DNA of 64,000 nucleotides from an uncultured Phycisphaerales bacterium. Its GTDB lineage: Bacteria > Planctomycetota > Phycisphaerae > Tepidisphaerales > Tepidisphaeraceae. The notes beneath the pieces were generated by a model that did no database searches, was not told the origin of the DNA, and worked only from the letters and a program-made list of their open reading frames with translations. Every line of letters begins with the position of its first letter. Position 1 is the first letter of the stretch. The DNA is taken from positions 1 to 64,000 of the forward strand of contig CAIQIQ010000009.1 of NCBI GenBank assembly GCA_903871935.1. The letters are read 5' to 3'. Of the stretch, positions 34,948-43,333 are shown one piece after another. A program made the position numbers and the translations under genes.

Positions 34948-35781
34948 ATGTCTCAAACGCAACGCTACAAACTCACCATCGCCTACCGCGGCACCGCCTA
35001 CCATGGCTGGCAGAAGCAGTTCGCCAATGAGTTCTACAAAGGTCCGCCGCCCACCGGCGGCCTGGAGGGCATCCCCACCATCCAGGAACTGCTCACCATC
35101 GCCATCCGCGGCGTCGTCAATCATCCGATCAACCTCGTCGGCTCCAGCCGCACCGATGCCGGCGTGCATGCCAAAGGCCAGGTGGCCCACTTCGATACGC
35201 ACATGACGCAGATCCCTCCCTTCGGCATGCAGCGGGCGATCAACGCGCGATTGCCGGATGATATTGACGTCCGCTCGATTGAGCCGGTTCCCGATACCTT
35301 CGATGCGATCCTTTCCACGGTATCCAAGCGCTACCACTACCTGATCTGGAACGACTTCCGCAAACCGGTCCACTCCCCCGACCTCGCCTGGCACTGGTTC
35401 CACAAGCTCGATATCCCTGCGATGCAGGCCGCCGCTCTGCACCTGACGGGCACGCACGACTTCGCCTCCTTCGCCAAGGCCGGCCACGGCAGGGAAAGCA
35501 CCGTTCGCACCGTCTACTCCCTCGACATCTCCCATCGCTCGCCGCGCATCGTATTCGGTATCGAAGGCTCGGGGTTTCTTTGGAATATGGTCCGCATCAT
35601 CGTCGGCACCCTGGTGCAGGTCGGCATGGGCCGCTACACCCCCGACGATATCCGCCACATGCGCGAGCAGCACGACCGGAACGCGGCCGGGAATACCGCG
35701 CCGGCCCACGGGCTGTATCTGCAGTGGATCCGGCATGAGCTTGGGGTAGCCAATGCCCCGTTCGCAGACACGAATGAATGA
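34948..35781 (+). CDS. truA: tRNA pseudouridine(38-40) synthase TruA
   Basis: 277 residues, the normal length. Motifs: YKLTIAYRGTAYHGWQKQ, INLVGSSRTDAGVHAKGQVAHF (catalytic Asp70), KRYHYLIWN, GTHDFASFAKAG and FLWNMVRIIVGTLVQVG. TruA converts uridines 38, 39 and 40 in tRNA anticodon arms. The ATG at 34948 gives the conserved N-terminus; a TTG 15 bases upstream is not needed. A family insertion (NEFYKGPPPTGGLEG) separates the first two strands, longer than in E. coli TruA. Confidence 0.94.
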   Translation: MSQTQRYKLTIAYRGTAYHGWQKQFANEFYKGPPPTGGLEGIPTIQELLTIAIRGVVNHPINLVGSSRTDAGVHAKGQVAHFDTHMTQIPPFGMQRAINARLPDDIDVRSIEPVPDTFDAILSTVSKRYHYLIWNDFRKPVHSPDLAWHWFHKLDIPAMQAAALHLTGTHDFASFAKAGHGRESTVRTVYSLDISHRSPRIVFGIEGSGFLWNMVRIIVGTLVQVGMGRYTPDDIRHMREQHDRNAAGNTAPAHGLYLQWIRHELGVANAPFADTNE

Positions 35782-35856
35782 CCTCGGACCAAGTCCTGAC
35801 TGGTTCTTGGGATTTGGGCATTCCGCGTTACACTCTTTCGCGAGGAGATGACACTC

Positions 35857-36582
35857 ATGCGATACGCACTGCTCGCGACCGTCCTGCTCCCATCGCTCGC
35901 CTTCGCCCAGACCCCCGCCACTCAGCCGGGCGACCTCAACTCCGGGCTCGTGCTTCATCTCAAACTCGACGGCAACGCTGCCGACTCATCTGGCCAGGAC
36001 AACGCTGCCCAGCCCACCGACATCACTCCCGCCCCCGATCGCGCCGGGCATCCCAACTCCGCTGTCCACTTCAATGGCACAACGAGCCAGATTGTCGTTG
36101 ACCCGCCGCCCGCTGGCATCGACCAGGCGATCACGGTAGCCCTCTGGGTAAAGCAGGAGAAGGCGGCCGATCCCTTCATCTGGGTCGACGTCATGGATGG
36201 CAATGGCAAATTCACCCACCCCATCATCGGCCAGGATGATGGCTATCACATCCGCTGCTGGCAGCTCTGGGGCGGCCAATCCTTCATTTGGCACCGCATG
36301 GCCGAATACAGCAGTTGCTGGACCAAGAAGCCACACGAACTGAACCGCTGGTATCACGTCGCCGCCACATTCGACGGCACGATGCACCACCTCTATGTTG
36401 ACGGCCAACTCGCCCACGAAGCTCAGGGATTCTTCAAGTATGCACGCGGTGAACCCATCCGCATCGGCGCCAAGGGCGATGACACCACGCCCAAGCACGC
36501 CTTCTTCACCGGCGATCTTGACGATATCCGCATCTACAATCGTGCCCTGAACGCCGCCGAGATCGCGGCTCTGGCGAAGTAG
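35857..36582 (+). CDS. Secreted LamG/concanavalin-like domain protein
   Basis: 241 residues. Signal peptide MRYALLATVLLPSLAFA, then a LamG-like jelly roll from about residue 30 to the end: GLVLHLKLDGNAADSSG, AVHFNGTTSQIVV, ITVALWVKQEK, WYHVAATFDGTMHHLYVDGQL, GDLDDIRIYNRALNAAEIAAL. This LamGL type binds glycans or acts as a module of larger enzymes; here it stands alone. The start at 35857 is favoured because GAGGAG then lies nine bases upstream; the ATG at 35848 would abut the ribosome-binding site. Confidence 0.85.
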   Translation: MRYALLATVLLPSLAFAQTPATQPGDLNSGLVLHLKLDGNAADSSGQDNAAQPTDITPAPDRAGHPNSAVHFNGTTSQIVVDPPPAGIDQAITVALWVKQEKAADPFIWVDVMDGNGKFTHPIIGQDDGYHIRCWQLWGGQSFIWHRMAEYSSCWTKKPHELNRWYHVAATFDGTMHHLYVDGQLAHEAQGFFKYARGEPIRIGAKGDDTTPKHAFFTGDLDDIRIYNRALNAAEIAALAK

Positions 36583-36596
36583 AAGAGACAATACTT

Positions 36597-37040
36597 ATGC
36601 TCAAAACACAACTTCTTCACCCTCATATACTTTGCGCCCTTGGCAAAGCGGGGCATGGTTCAAAGGTTCTGATTTCCGATGGCAACTATCCCCACTGGAC
36701 CAAGCGTTCTCCCAATGCTGAAGTGGTGTATCTGAACCTGCGGCCGGGGCTGCCGACCGTGACCGATGTACTGGAAGTGCTGGTCAGTGCTATTCCGATC
36801 GAAGCGGCGGAGATCATGGATACACTCAAGACCGGTCCCTATGCTATGAAAGAAGATCCTCCGATCTGGAAGGAGTTCAGCCAGATACTCTCTGGAGCCG
36901 GGCTGAATCTGACGCTGAGCAGGATTGAGCGATTTGCCTTTTACGATGCGGCCGGCGCACCTGATGTCTGTCTGACGATCGCCACCGGCGAGCAGCGGAT
37001 CTATGCAAATCTGCTGCTGACCATTGGCGTAGTGAGGTAA
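36597..37040 (+). CDS. fucU: RbsD/FucU family sugar mutarotase
   Basis: 147 residues. Family motif LLHPHILCALGKAGHGSKVLISDGNYPHW with the conserved His20, then ISDGN and the C-terminal FAFYDAAGAPDVCLTIATGEQRIYANLLLTIGVV. FucU-type proteins speed anomer interconversion of L-fucose; RbsD acts on ribose. The tail GEQRIYANLLLTIGV is closer to FucU, but the sugar is not proven. It follows the LamG gene by 14 bases and precedes the small secreted protein by about 13, so the three may form an operon. Confidence 0.85.
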   Translation: MLKTQLLHPHILCALGKAGHGSKVLISDGNYPHWTKRSPNAEVVYLNLRPGLPTVTDVLEVLVSAIPIEAAEIMDTLKTGPYAMKEDPPIWKEFSQILSGAGLNLTLSRIERFAFYDAAGAPDVCLTIATGEQRIYANLLLTIGVVR

Positions 37041-37053
37041 AACGGAGATGTGT

Positions 37054-37569
37054 ATGTTCACCCGCGCTGCTTTTTTCCTGGCCCTGGCTGCATATCCTGT
37101 GCTGGCCGACTTACCGACAAGCCAGTCACCACGTGGCGCGGCCGAAGTCGTGGTGGAGATGCGGGCAATCGAGCGGCGTGTGGAGAGCGACTTGTCGAAG
37201 TGCGGCGACTATGCCGCACTGAAGGCGCGGCAGGCGGAACTGGGTGCGCAGTTGGAGAACTGTGACGACAAGGATCGTTCCGAACTGGCCGCGCAGAAGT
37301 TTGCCGTGACCCAGCAGATCGATGCGATGGAGAGTGCGGAACTGGCGAGGGATGGCCGGTACTCGGCATTAAGCGAGGAGTATGACCGGCTGGCTCTGGA
37401 GGAAGTGAGGCGGTCAAGGGATACGCAGGCGGCCACTGCGCCCGATCAACCATCCGAGAAGGCCCGGAGGGCCTATCGCGCCAGCGACCGATACCGCTAC
37501 GCTCGTCTGAAGGTCGGGACACATAAGAGCAGCCTGATCGGAGTGCAGACGTTCACATTTCAGCAGTAG
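37054..37569 (+). CDS. Small secreted helical protein of unknown function
   Basis: 171 residues. Signal peptide MFTRAAFFLALAAYPVLAD; the ATG at 37054 has GGAG six bases upstream, whereas the ATG at 37048 abuts it. The mature part is almost entirely helical and charged, with heptad-like spacing (AAEVVVEMRAIERRVESDLSKCGDYAALKARQAELGAQLENC...), and holds two Cys about 20 residues apart. A DQPSEKARRAYRASDRYRYARL segment precedes the tail. No family recognised. Confidence 0.65.
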   Translation: MFTRAAFFLALAAYPVLADLPTSQSPRGAAEVVVEMRAIERRVESDLSKCGDYAALKARQAELGAQLENCDDKDRSELAAQKFAVTQQIDAMESAELARDGRYSALSEEYDRLALEEVRRSRDTQAATAPDQPSEKARRAYRASDRYRYARLKVGTHKSSLIGVQTFTFQQ

Positions 37570-37594
37570 GGTGCTGGCCAGCACGGCGGATCTC

Positions 37595-38722
37595 CTATTT
37601 GCGACAGGCGCCTGTTTCCAGTGCCGCAAAGCCGAGGGCCGCGAAGACACTCGCGCCTCTGAGCCGCATATCAGCGGGCGTGCGTCCCGGCCAGGGAAAC
37701 TCCACCGTCACGCCGATCGCGCCAAAGTGGTCCAGACAGTAGTCCTTCCATGACTTGGACGTTTCGGGTACGTCCGTAAGCTTTTGCGACTTCAACCAGT
37801 CCTGGCGACTTTCGACATACCACTTTTTGCCGTGCGCCACATCGTCCGGCATGCGAGCCATGATGGCCGCGGCCATTGCAGGCTCGATCACCAGCAGGCC
37901 GTCGATATCCTTGATCTGCCAGTTGTGGATGTTCAGATAAACGTCGGGCCGGGCGTAATTCAGAGCATTCCGTATAGCGAGGTGCGCGCCATCGGCACGC
38001 GTTATGAGCCGATTGAGATTTGCGCCACGTTCGGATGTAAGCCTGCTCATGCCGTTATGCACACCATCCGGGTTGGCCATCGGAATGACGTACACATCGT
38101 ATTCACGACGAAGCAATCGGCTTTTCTCGTCATCGCTCAGCAGCATGTCCATAATGCCTTCGACGCAGAACGATCCGGCCGATTCATAAGCATGGTCCCT
38201 CGCCTGGACAACGAACCGTTTGGCCTGCGGATTGGATGCGGGCAAATGGAGCATCCATAGATCCCGCCCCTCCTGACTCTTGCCGATGCTCTGCACGTCC
38301 ACGCCTGCCGAACGATGCCTTTCGACGAATTGGCAGCAATCGGTGTAGTTGTATTCGGGATACAGCGCCAACGATGTAACGCCCGGCGGAACGGTCAATT
38401 CATAGGTGACCTGTGTTTTCTCATGTCGTCCGGGGATTTGCCGCCAATCCACTTCGCCGGGCATGCGCACAAAACCCAGGTCTCGATATTGCACGTACAA
38501 CTCCGTCTGCCAATCCGCGACGACGGTAACCTTCTGCGCTGTTTCTCCGCTGTTCTGGATGCGCGTGGAGAATCTCGCTCCCGAACCTGCGAGGCATTCC
38601 TCTTCGATTCCCTCCTGCCGCCGGTAGTTCGCCAGCACAACGAATTTCGCTTCGTCGACCTGGTGCACGCCCACATCGTCGCGCGGGCTACTTCCGTCAA
38701 ATGATGTCAGTATTCGCAGCAT
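37595..38722 (-). CDS. M14-family zinc carboxypeptidase (AGBL/CCP-like)
   Basis: 375 residues, no signal peptide. The N-terminal 135 residues form a beta-sandwich, as in cytosolic carboxypeptidases. The peptidase domain has zinc ligands His177 and Glu180 (ARDHAYES) and His266 (YLNIHNW), substrate residues in IPMANPDGVHNGMSRL and RGANLNR, and the catalytic Glu341 (VTVEFPWP). Related proteins trim C-terminal or side-chain glutamates from proteins; bacterial members of this branch are less understood. The His-Glu motif reads HAYE where many have HxGE. Start at 38722 is the only candidate at the domain boundary. Confidence 0.82.
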   Translation of the reverse strand: MLRILTSFDGSSPRDDVGVHQVDEAKFVVLANYRRQEGIEEECLAGSGARFSTRIQNSGETAQKVTVVADWQTELYVQYRDLGFVRMPGEVDWRQIPGRHEKTQVTYELTVPPGVTSLALYPEYNYTDCCQFVERHRSAGVDVQSIGKSQEGRDLWMLHLPASNPQAKRFVVQARDHAYESAGSFCVEGIMDMLLSDDEKSRLLRREYDVYVIPMANPDGVHNGMSRLTSERGANLNRLITRADGAHLAIRNALNYARPDVYLNIHNWQIKDIDGLLVIEPAMAAAIMARMPDDVAHGKKWYVESRQDWLKSQKLTDVPETSKSWKDYCLDHFGAIGVTVEFPWPGRTPADMRLRGASVFAALGFAALETGACRK

Positions 38723-38768
38723 CCAGCATCATCTCCTGTGGTCTCACCACGCCCGGCGCCCTTACAAC

Positions 38769-38802
38769 CAAGAAGGCGGCCTTTGCTTGGGCCGCCTTCT
38801 TG
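38769..38802 (-). terminator. Hairpin downstream of mltA
   Basis: A perfect 13-bp GC-rich stem (38769-38781 with 38790-38802) and eight-base loop, 26 bases past the mltA stop. The U-tract on the minus strand is weak (GTTGTAAG). Confidence 0.55.
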
Positions 38803-38827
38803 AACTCTGTGCAGGGCCGCGTCTTTC

Positions 38828-40144
38828 TCACTTGTTCTGCATCGGCGCTCCGGCGGGCTTTGCCTGCTTTGGCGGCATGGCCGGCAGGTATCTCGCAATC
38901 AACTCCGGTTTCAAAGCCACATAGTACAGAGCGCCTTCGTGGAGCTGATGCCCGGCCACACGCTCGGCATCAGGTCCGATGCCCATATAGATATCGCAGC
39001 GGCCAGCCGCCCGGATGGCGCCGCCGGTATCCTGATCCATCATGAAACCTCTGAAATCCTTGGGCGTGCCCTGCTCATCCGCGGGCACTGGCACCGTCAG
39101 GAACGCGGGCATCGCACGCGGATAAATGTTCTTCGCCGGCACTGGCTTCTTATCCACGGCGATCGACGCCCAGGCCGTCACCGGCACGTTGAGGGCGCCA
39201 AACGGCCCGCCCGGCCGCGATCCAAAGAACACATAGCGGTCATTCTTCCAAAGGTACTTGTCCATCGCAGCGGGGTTCTGGGCGAAATAGGCCTTGAGGC
39301 CCTTGCCCGAGTGCTGCGCCTTCGTGATCACGCCGTCCTGCTCCATCGCATCGGCCGGCGAGACATACTCATAGCCGTTATACCCTTCCCAGCCGATCTC
39401 CAAGGTCTTGCCGTCGGTCAGGCGCAGGTTCGCCGACCCCTGGATCGAAATCACATACGCCTCCCATCGGCTCTTCACAAACACCAGCTCCTGCCCGGCA
39501 AGCACATTGGTGCTCTCGATCTCCTTGCGCGTGTAATACTTGGCTATTGAGCCATCGGGCATCTTCCGGCCGAGGGTGTCGCCCGTCTGCGGGTCGGTCA
39601 CCAGGTCGGCCGGCCGTTTGTACAGCGGATACTGGAATTCGCCCTGCCGTGTCAGGCTCCCTTCATAGATCGGGGTAAAGTACCCCGTGAAGAGCACCTT
39701 GTCGGTATAGCCGCCTTCGGGCGCTGGGGCGCCTTTGCTCTTGTACACCTCGAACATCTGCCGGATCAGCCCATTGAGCTGCGCTGGCGTTCGCGGCTGC
39801 GACTTCTGCTCGACCATGATCGCCTTGAGCGCAGCGACGGATGCGATGGCGCGGTCGTGGTTGATATCCAGGTACGGAGGGTTGTAGTAGTTCTTGCTGG
39901 AAGGTCTCTGCAGGTAGGCGATGCTCTGATCGCAGGAGCGGATCAGAGCATCGGGATCAGTCATATTGACCGAGAAATCCGGATACTCCGCCGGCGAGAT
40001 CTTTCGCAGGGCCAGTTCGCCTTCGCCCAACTGGCCGCTGAAATCGACCGGGGGTTTGGGCTTGTTCTTGCAGCCGGTCAGGGCAAGAGAAACGAGGGCG
40101 GCGACCAGCAATCCGCGCAGGCAACGATGCATCAGACGATTCAT
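38828..40144 (-). CDS. mltA: Membrane-bound lytic murein transglycosylase A (lipoprotein)
   Basis: 438 residues. Lipoprotein signal with lipobox LALTGC (lipid-bearing Cys25). The MltA barrel follows (FTGYFTPIYEGSLTRQGEFQYPLYKRP, RKEIESTNVLAGQELVFVKSRWEAYVISIQGSANL), then the 3D domain with QDTGGAIRAAGRCDIYMGIG, which holds the catalytic Asp. The enzyme cleaves peptidoglycan glycan chains to 1,6-anhydro ends during wall turnover, so the organism is expected to build peptidoglycan. GGAGG five bases upstream of the ATG at 40144 decides the start. Confidence 0.93.
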   Translation of the reverse strand: MNRLMHRCLRGLLVAALVSLALTGCKNKPKPPVDFSGQLGEGELALRKISPAEYPDFSVNMTDPDALIRSCDQSIAYLQRPSSKNYYNPPYLDINHDRAIASVAALKAIMVEQKSQPRTPAQLNGLIRQMFEVYKSKGAPAPEGGYTDKVLFTGYFTPIYEGSLTRQGEFQYPLYKRPADLVTDPQTGDTLGRKMPDGSIAKYYTRKEIESTNVLAGQELVFVKSRWEAYVISIQGSANLRLTDGKTLEIGWEGYNGYEYVSPADAMEQDGVITKAQHSGKGLKAYFAQNPAAMDKYLWKNDRYVFFGSRPGGPFGALNVPVTAWASIAVDKKPVPAKNIYPRAMPAFLTVPVPADEQGTPKDFRGFMMDQDTGGAIRAAGRCDIYMGIGPDAERVAGHQLHEGALYYVALKPELIARYLPAMPPKQAKPAGAPMQNK

Positions 40145-40881
40145 GCTTTCCTCCATGAAAGCGAGTTAGCTAACATGGTACGCAAATGCATGCTCCTTGT
40201 CACGGGCGCTGCCTGCCTCCGAAATGGGCGCCGCGTTTGGGGAGCCGAGGGTGGGTGAGGGTGGGAGGGCGATAGCAGTTGTGGATAAGTAGGAGGTGCG
40301 CAGGTTGTTGGCGAGGCCCCCCCTAGGCGCCAAGTGCTGTGGCCGCAGGTGGTTAGGTTAAGATTTGGGAAGCAGATGCGCAGGTTCGGGGGTTTGTGGA
40401 TAACTCAGGCCGAGATGAGGGCGTTGGCCACAGATGAGCACTGATCTTCACAGATGCGGAGGGGAAGATGCGCAGGTTGCGTGCGCATGTCCGTCGGAGC
40501 TCGTGAGCTGGATTACCGATGGACAAAGATGCGCAAGTTCGTTACGGATCTTGGCCGGGGATTACCTACTTGGCCGTTAGGGATAGTCGTATTTGGTTGT
40601 CAAATAGTATGGCCGGTTAGGGCCAAGAGGGATGAAACAGAAGGTCCCCCCATAATAAGGGTCGATTTGGAGGGGGTCGATTTTGGAAGATGAGGAATGA
40701 CAGGCACTTAACGCAATGCGAAAATCTTTCACGATTTTGGGTGGGATGGGTAACTTGGGAAGTATGTTAGGATTTGCCAGAGCGATGGACGCAGCTATTT
40801 GGTCGCAGACCCATTTTCCGCGTCGTTTTCCGCGTCGGTCCCAGATCCGTTGTCAGTAGGACAGCACGCTCGCCCCAAGCC
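40145..40881 (+). other. Long noncoding region with two DnaA boxes and dispersed short repeats
   Basis: About 740 bases without a supported gene. It holds two perfect TGTGGATAA boxes (40280-40288, 40395-40403), four copies of TGCGCAGGTT or TGCGCAAGTT in one direction (starting 40297, 40377, 40469, 40530), two CACAGATG copies (40429, 40449) and a repeated TGGCCGTTAGGG/TGGCCGGTTAGGG. The right end carries the brnTA promoter. Confidence 0.6.
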
Positions 40882-40910
40882 TTGACTCGTGTATATTGCA
40901 GACATATACA
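40882..40910 (+). promoter_or_regulatory. Strong promoter with embedded operator for brnTA
   Basis: TTGACT (40882-40887), 17-base spacer, TATACA (40905-40910). A perfect palindrome TGTATAT-N7-ATATACA (40890-40910) fills the spacer and the -10 box, so a bound repressor would block RNA polymerase. BrnA antitoxins are known to bind their own promoter. Confidence 0.7.
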
Positions 40911-40916
40911 TATTCT

Positions 40917-41219
40917 GTGCCCACACCATACGAGAGATTAGCGGAGTGCGTCGGTTTTCAGTGGGACCGTGGCAACGCAACGAAAAACTGGGACAAACAC
41001 GATGTGTCGGAGTGGGAATGCGAGCAGATGTTTTTCAACCGGCCACTCATCGTGAAGTACGATATGGAGCACTCAGCAGCCGAAATCCGTTACTATGCGC
41101 TTGGCAGAACCGATGACAGCAGACTTCTATTTGCGGTGTTCACAATCCGCAACGACCTGATCCGCGTAATCTCCGCCAGAGACATGACTCAAGCGGAACG
41201 GCGGAGGTACCCACTATGA
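40917..41219 (+). CDS. brnT: BrnT-type ribonuclease toxin
   Basis: About 100 residues. BrnT pattern: FQWDRGNATKNWDKHDVSEWECEQMFFNRPLIV, YYALGRTDDSRLLFAVFTIRNDLIRVISARDMTQAERRRY. BrnT is a RelE-fold RNase that inhibits translation. The GTG at 40917 gives the family-like N-terminus MPTPYERLAE; a TTG at 40896 would lie inside the promoter. With TATACA ending at 40910, transcription would begin near 40917, so translation may be leaderless. Overlaps brnA by four bases, toxin first, as in other BrnTA systems. Confidence 0.88.
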   Translation: MPTPYERLAECVGFQWDRGNATKNWDKHDVSEWECEQMFFNRPLIVKYDMEHSAAEIRYYALGRTDDSRLLFAVFTIRNDLIRVISARDMTQAERRRYPL

Positions 41220-41488
41220 AGAAGACACCCAAATTCAAGAGTGAAGCCGAGGAGAGGCGCTTCTGGCAGGAACATGATTCTGCGGAATACCTGGACTGGT
41301 CGGGGGCGAGGGAAGTGATGCTTCCCAAGCTCAAGCCATCAACGCGGACGATCTCATTGCGTTTGCCCGAGTCCATGCTCGATGCGCTGAAGCTCATGGC
41401 CAACAAGCGAGACATGCCCTATCAGTCGCTCCTGAAGATGTTTCTATCCGAACGGCTTGATGCGGAGTTGCGATTGCCGAAGGCCTAA
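41216..41488 (+). CDS. brnA: BrnA-type CopG-family antitoxin
   Basis: 90 residues. The N-terminus (FKSEAEERRFWQEHDSAEYLDWS) is the toxin-binding arm typical of BrnA; the C-terminal half is a ribbon-helix-helix DNA-binding domain (TRTISLRLPESMLDALKLMANKRDMPYQSLLKMFLSERL). It inhibits BrnT and, alone or in complex, represses the promoter upstream, where a matching palindrome is visible. Confidence 0.88.
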   Translation: MKKTPKFKSEAEERRFWQEHDSAEYLDWSGAREVMLPKLKPSTRTISLRLPESMLDALKLMANKRDMPYQSLLKMFLSERLDAELRLPKA

Positions 41489-41732
41489 GTCGCATGCAGC
41501 ATGGAACCTGAGCAGAAGCCGATTCCACGGCAACACATGGCGCCCGAGGCCTTGCCTAATGGCCGCCTGAGTACACGACAGGGCAGCGGTCAGGATGATG
41601 TGCCGACAATGGTGGTCTCGATCCTAGGGCCAAGTCTTTGCTCTGCCATCTCTTCCGGTTGTATTATGTGGTCAAGTGGCCGGATGTTAGGCTGCATTAC
41701 CGGTCAGGATAATCAGAGGTTAGCTCGCCCTC

Positions 41733-42143
41733 ATGACCTTACGATATCGCGATTACCTGCGTGTTTGGGAGACCGGCTATGGCCGCTCGGACGGCTGGGA
41801 CGTCGAGCAGGACGGGCGCGCAATCGCCTTTTTGGACGAGCCGCGGTTCGAGGACATGTTCTGGATCAGCTATCGACTGACGCCGACGGCAGCCGACGTG
41901 GCGTTGCGCGAGCGGTTGTTAACCGAGGCATTCTGGAAAGGCGACCCGTCTTCTGACTTGGTCTTCCGATCGCGCGCGACTGGGTTGGTAGCGGAGCACG
42001 CTTTCCCGGCGGGACAGCCGTTTGTCGCACCAGCGCGGCTCAATATGCGGGCGTTGTACATTGCCGTGCGCCATCCGCTCCCGTGGGATTGGATCGTCCT
42101 GTCCGTGCGGCGCCTCATGCGGCGGTCGCGACGGGTGAGCTAA
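41733..42143 (+). CDS. Unknown small protein
   Basis: 136 residues, soluble. Aromatic and acidic N-terminal half (YRDYLRVWETGYGRSDGWDVEQDGRAIAFLDEPRFEDMFWISYRL), basic C-terminus (VRRLMRRSRRV). No family recognised. The codon pattern and compact composition look like a real gene, in contrast to overlapping frames. No partner is evident; it lies between the BrnTA and DUF433/DUF5615 modules. Confidence 0.6.
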   Translation: MTLRYRDYLRVWETGYGRSDGWDVEQDGRAIAFLDEPRFEDMFWISYRLTPTAADVALRERLLTEAFWKGDPSSDLVFRSRATGLVAEHAFPAGQPFVAPARLNMRALYIAVRHPLPWDWIVLSVRRLMRRSRRVS

Positions 42144-42519
42144 CCCGCCGCGGGAGCGGACCGCGGCGGCGGTATACTTCGCCGGCGCTCGGCGTTTTGC
42201 AGCAAAAAGCCCCCGACGAGCAGATCCCCCAGCGGATGGCAGTTCTGGAACTGACCGCGAACTTCAACTCGCAGCGGACTACTACCGGCACAGTGTTCCG
42301 CACGTCAGCGTTCATCCAAGCGTCGTGGACGAAGCGACGTACGCCGGCAATCGGCGGGCGCACCTTCGCCAGCGTCTGGGTATCCCGCAAGTGGTTTGCC
42401 TGTTGCGCCCACTGCGGTGGCAAGATGCAGTGCCCCCCTGCCGAATCCGGTGTCCCCCTGCCGAATCACTGATCCCAAAGTCCGTAGAGGAAGCCAAGGT
42501 GGACGCATCTCCGGCACCA
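42144..42519 (+). other. Noncoding interval with a repeat copy
   Basis: About 375 bases between the unknown 136-residue gene and the minus-strand PIN-like toxin. No protein-like frame supported. It contains the first copy (42346-42406) of a repeat found again at 43244-43304. Confidence 0.5.
42346..42406 (+). repeat. Imperfect direct repeat, copy 1, flanking the DUF433/DUF5615 pair
   Basis: Shares the core GCACCTTCGCCAGCGT and surrounding bases with 43244-43304, roughly five of six positions identical over about 60 bases. The two copies bracket the toxin-antitoxin genes in the same orientation. Confidence 0.7.
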
Positions 42520-42864
42520 CTACAGCGGGATGTGAACGACGTTGTTGCGCATTTCCGCAGCCGTCAGCACGCAGGCTATGAGTTCCAGATCGCGGATGGC
42601 CTGGCCGACGGTGAGTTGCACCTGCCGGCCGAAGATCAGCCCGGCGAACTCGATGTCTCTTCGCTGGCAGTCAACGGCTATCACCAGAAGATCGACATCC
42701 TGACTGACGAGAATTCTCCCAAGCTGCGTCGCGCGTTGCAGGAGTCGGGTGTCATCCCATTGCCGAGCGCCGTCATCCGTAGCGGTGAGACAGGCTATCC
42801 CCTTTCGGCACAGACCATTGGTAATCGCCAATGGCACGTGATGATCCATGTGGTAGCTGAGCAT
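42520..42864 (-). CDS. DUF5615 PIN-like protein (putative toxin)
   Basis: 114 residues. The opening HMDHHVPLAITNGLCRKGIACLTATDDGARQWDD and the segment LLQRATQLGRILVSQDVDLLVIA are typical of DUF5615 proteins, a PIN-like group with conserved Asp residues (HMDHHVP, SQDVDLL). The tail GQAIRDLELIACVLTAAEMRN also matches. These are paired with DUF433 proteins in many genomes and are predicted RNase toxins. It starts three bases after the DUF433 stop, so they form one transcript. Confidence 0.8.
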   Translation of the reverse strand: MLSYHMDHHVPLAITNGLCRKGIACLTATDDGARQWDDTRLLQRATQLGRILVSQDVDLLVIAVDCQRRDIEFAGLIFGRQVQLTVGQAIRDLELIACVLTAAEMRNNVVHIPL

Positions 42865-42867
42865 CGG

Positions 42868-43176
42868 CTACCTTTGCCTGTGCGAGCGAAGCTTCTCACG
42901 CAAGACAGAATTGGAGCAAACGGAAAGAAGCTGTGTCTCGCGCGCCAGGCGGGCTTCGATTTGCTGGTCAAGTTCGGAGTGGTTGTCAAAGTAGAAGCCC
43001 AAAGCGCTGTGAATCTGACCAAGGTTGAGTTCGGGATACTGACGTTGGATCTCCTCGGCATCCCAGTGATGCGCCAAGTGATCAAGGGCAATCTCGATGA
43101 CCTTGATGCACGTGCCGGTAATGAGGGCCGAGCCATCCGGCTGGATCTCAATGTGCGGATAGAGGGTTGTCGGCAT
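42868..43176 (-). CDS. DUF433 protein (putative VapB-like antitoxin)
   Basis: 102 residues. DUF433 pattern: HIEIQPDGSALITGTCIKVIEIALDHLAHHWDAEEIQRQYPELNLGQIHSALGFYFDNHSELDQQI. The central part is a helix-turn-helix-like unit; the family is predicted to neutralise DUF5615 proteins and bind its own promoter. First gene of the two-gene unit. Confidence 0.82.
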   Translation of the reverse strand: MPTTLYPHIEIQPDGSALITGTCIKVIEIALDHLAHHWDAEEIQRQYPELNLGQIHSALGFYFDNHSELDQQIEARLARETQLLSVCSNSVLREKLRSHRQR

Positions 43177-43243
43177 GAAGGGATTTTACCTCGCTGCGAG
43201 ATACGCGGGAATATGCATGCCGGCCTATCCCCTTATCCCTCAG

Positions 43244-43304
43244 GGCAATCAACGGGTGCACCTTCGCCAGCGTTTGGGCCTCCACCAACTGGTTTACCTG
43301 CTGC
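43244..43304 (+). repeat. Imperfect direct repeat, copy 2
   Basis: Second copy of the 42346-42406 element, in the same orientation, about 70 bases upstream of the DUF433 gene start and just beyond the end of the WD40-like gene. Confidence 0.7.
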
Positions 43305-43333
43305 CCTTTCACCTTGTTGCTTGGATGAGGGGT

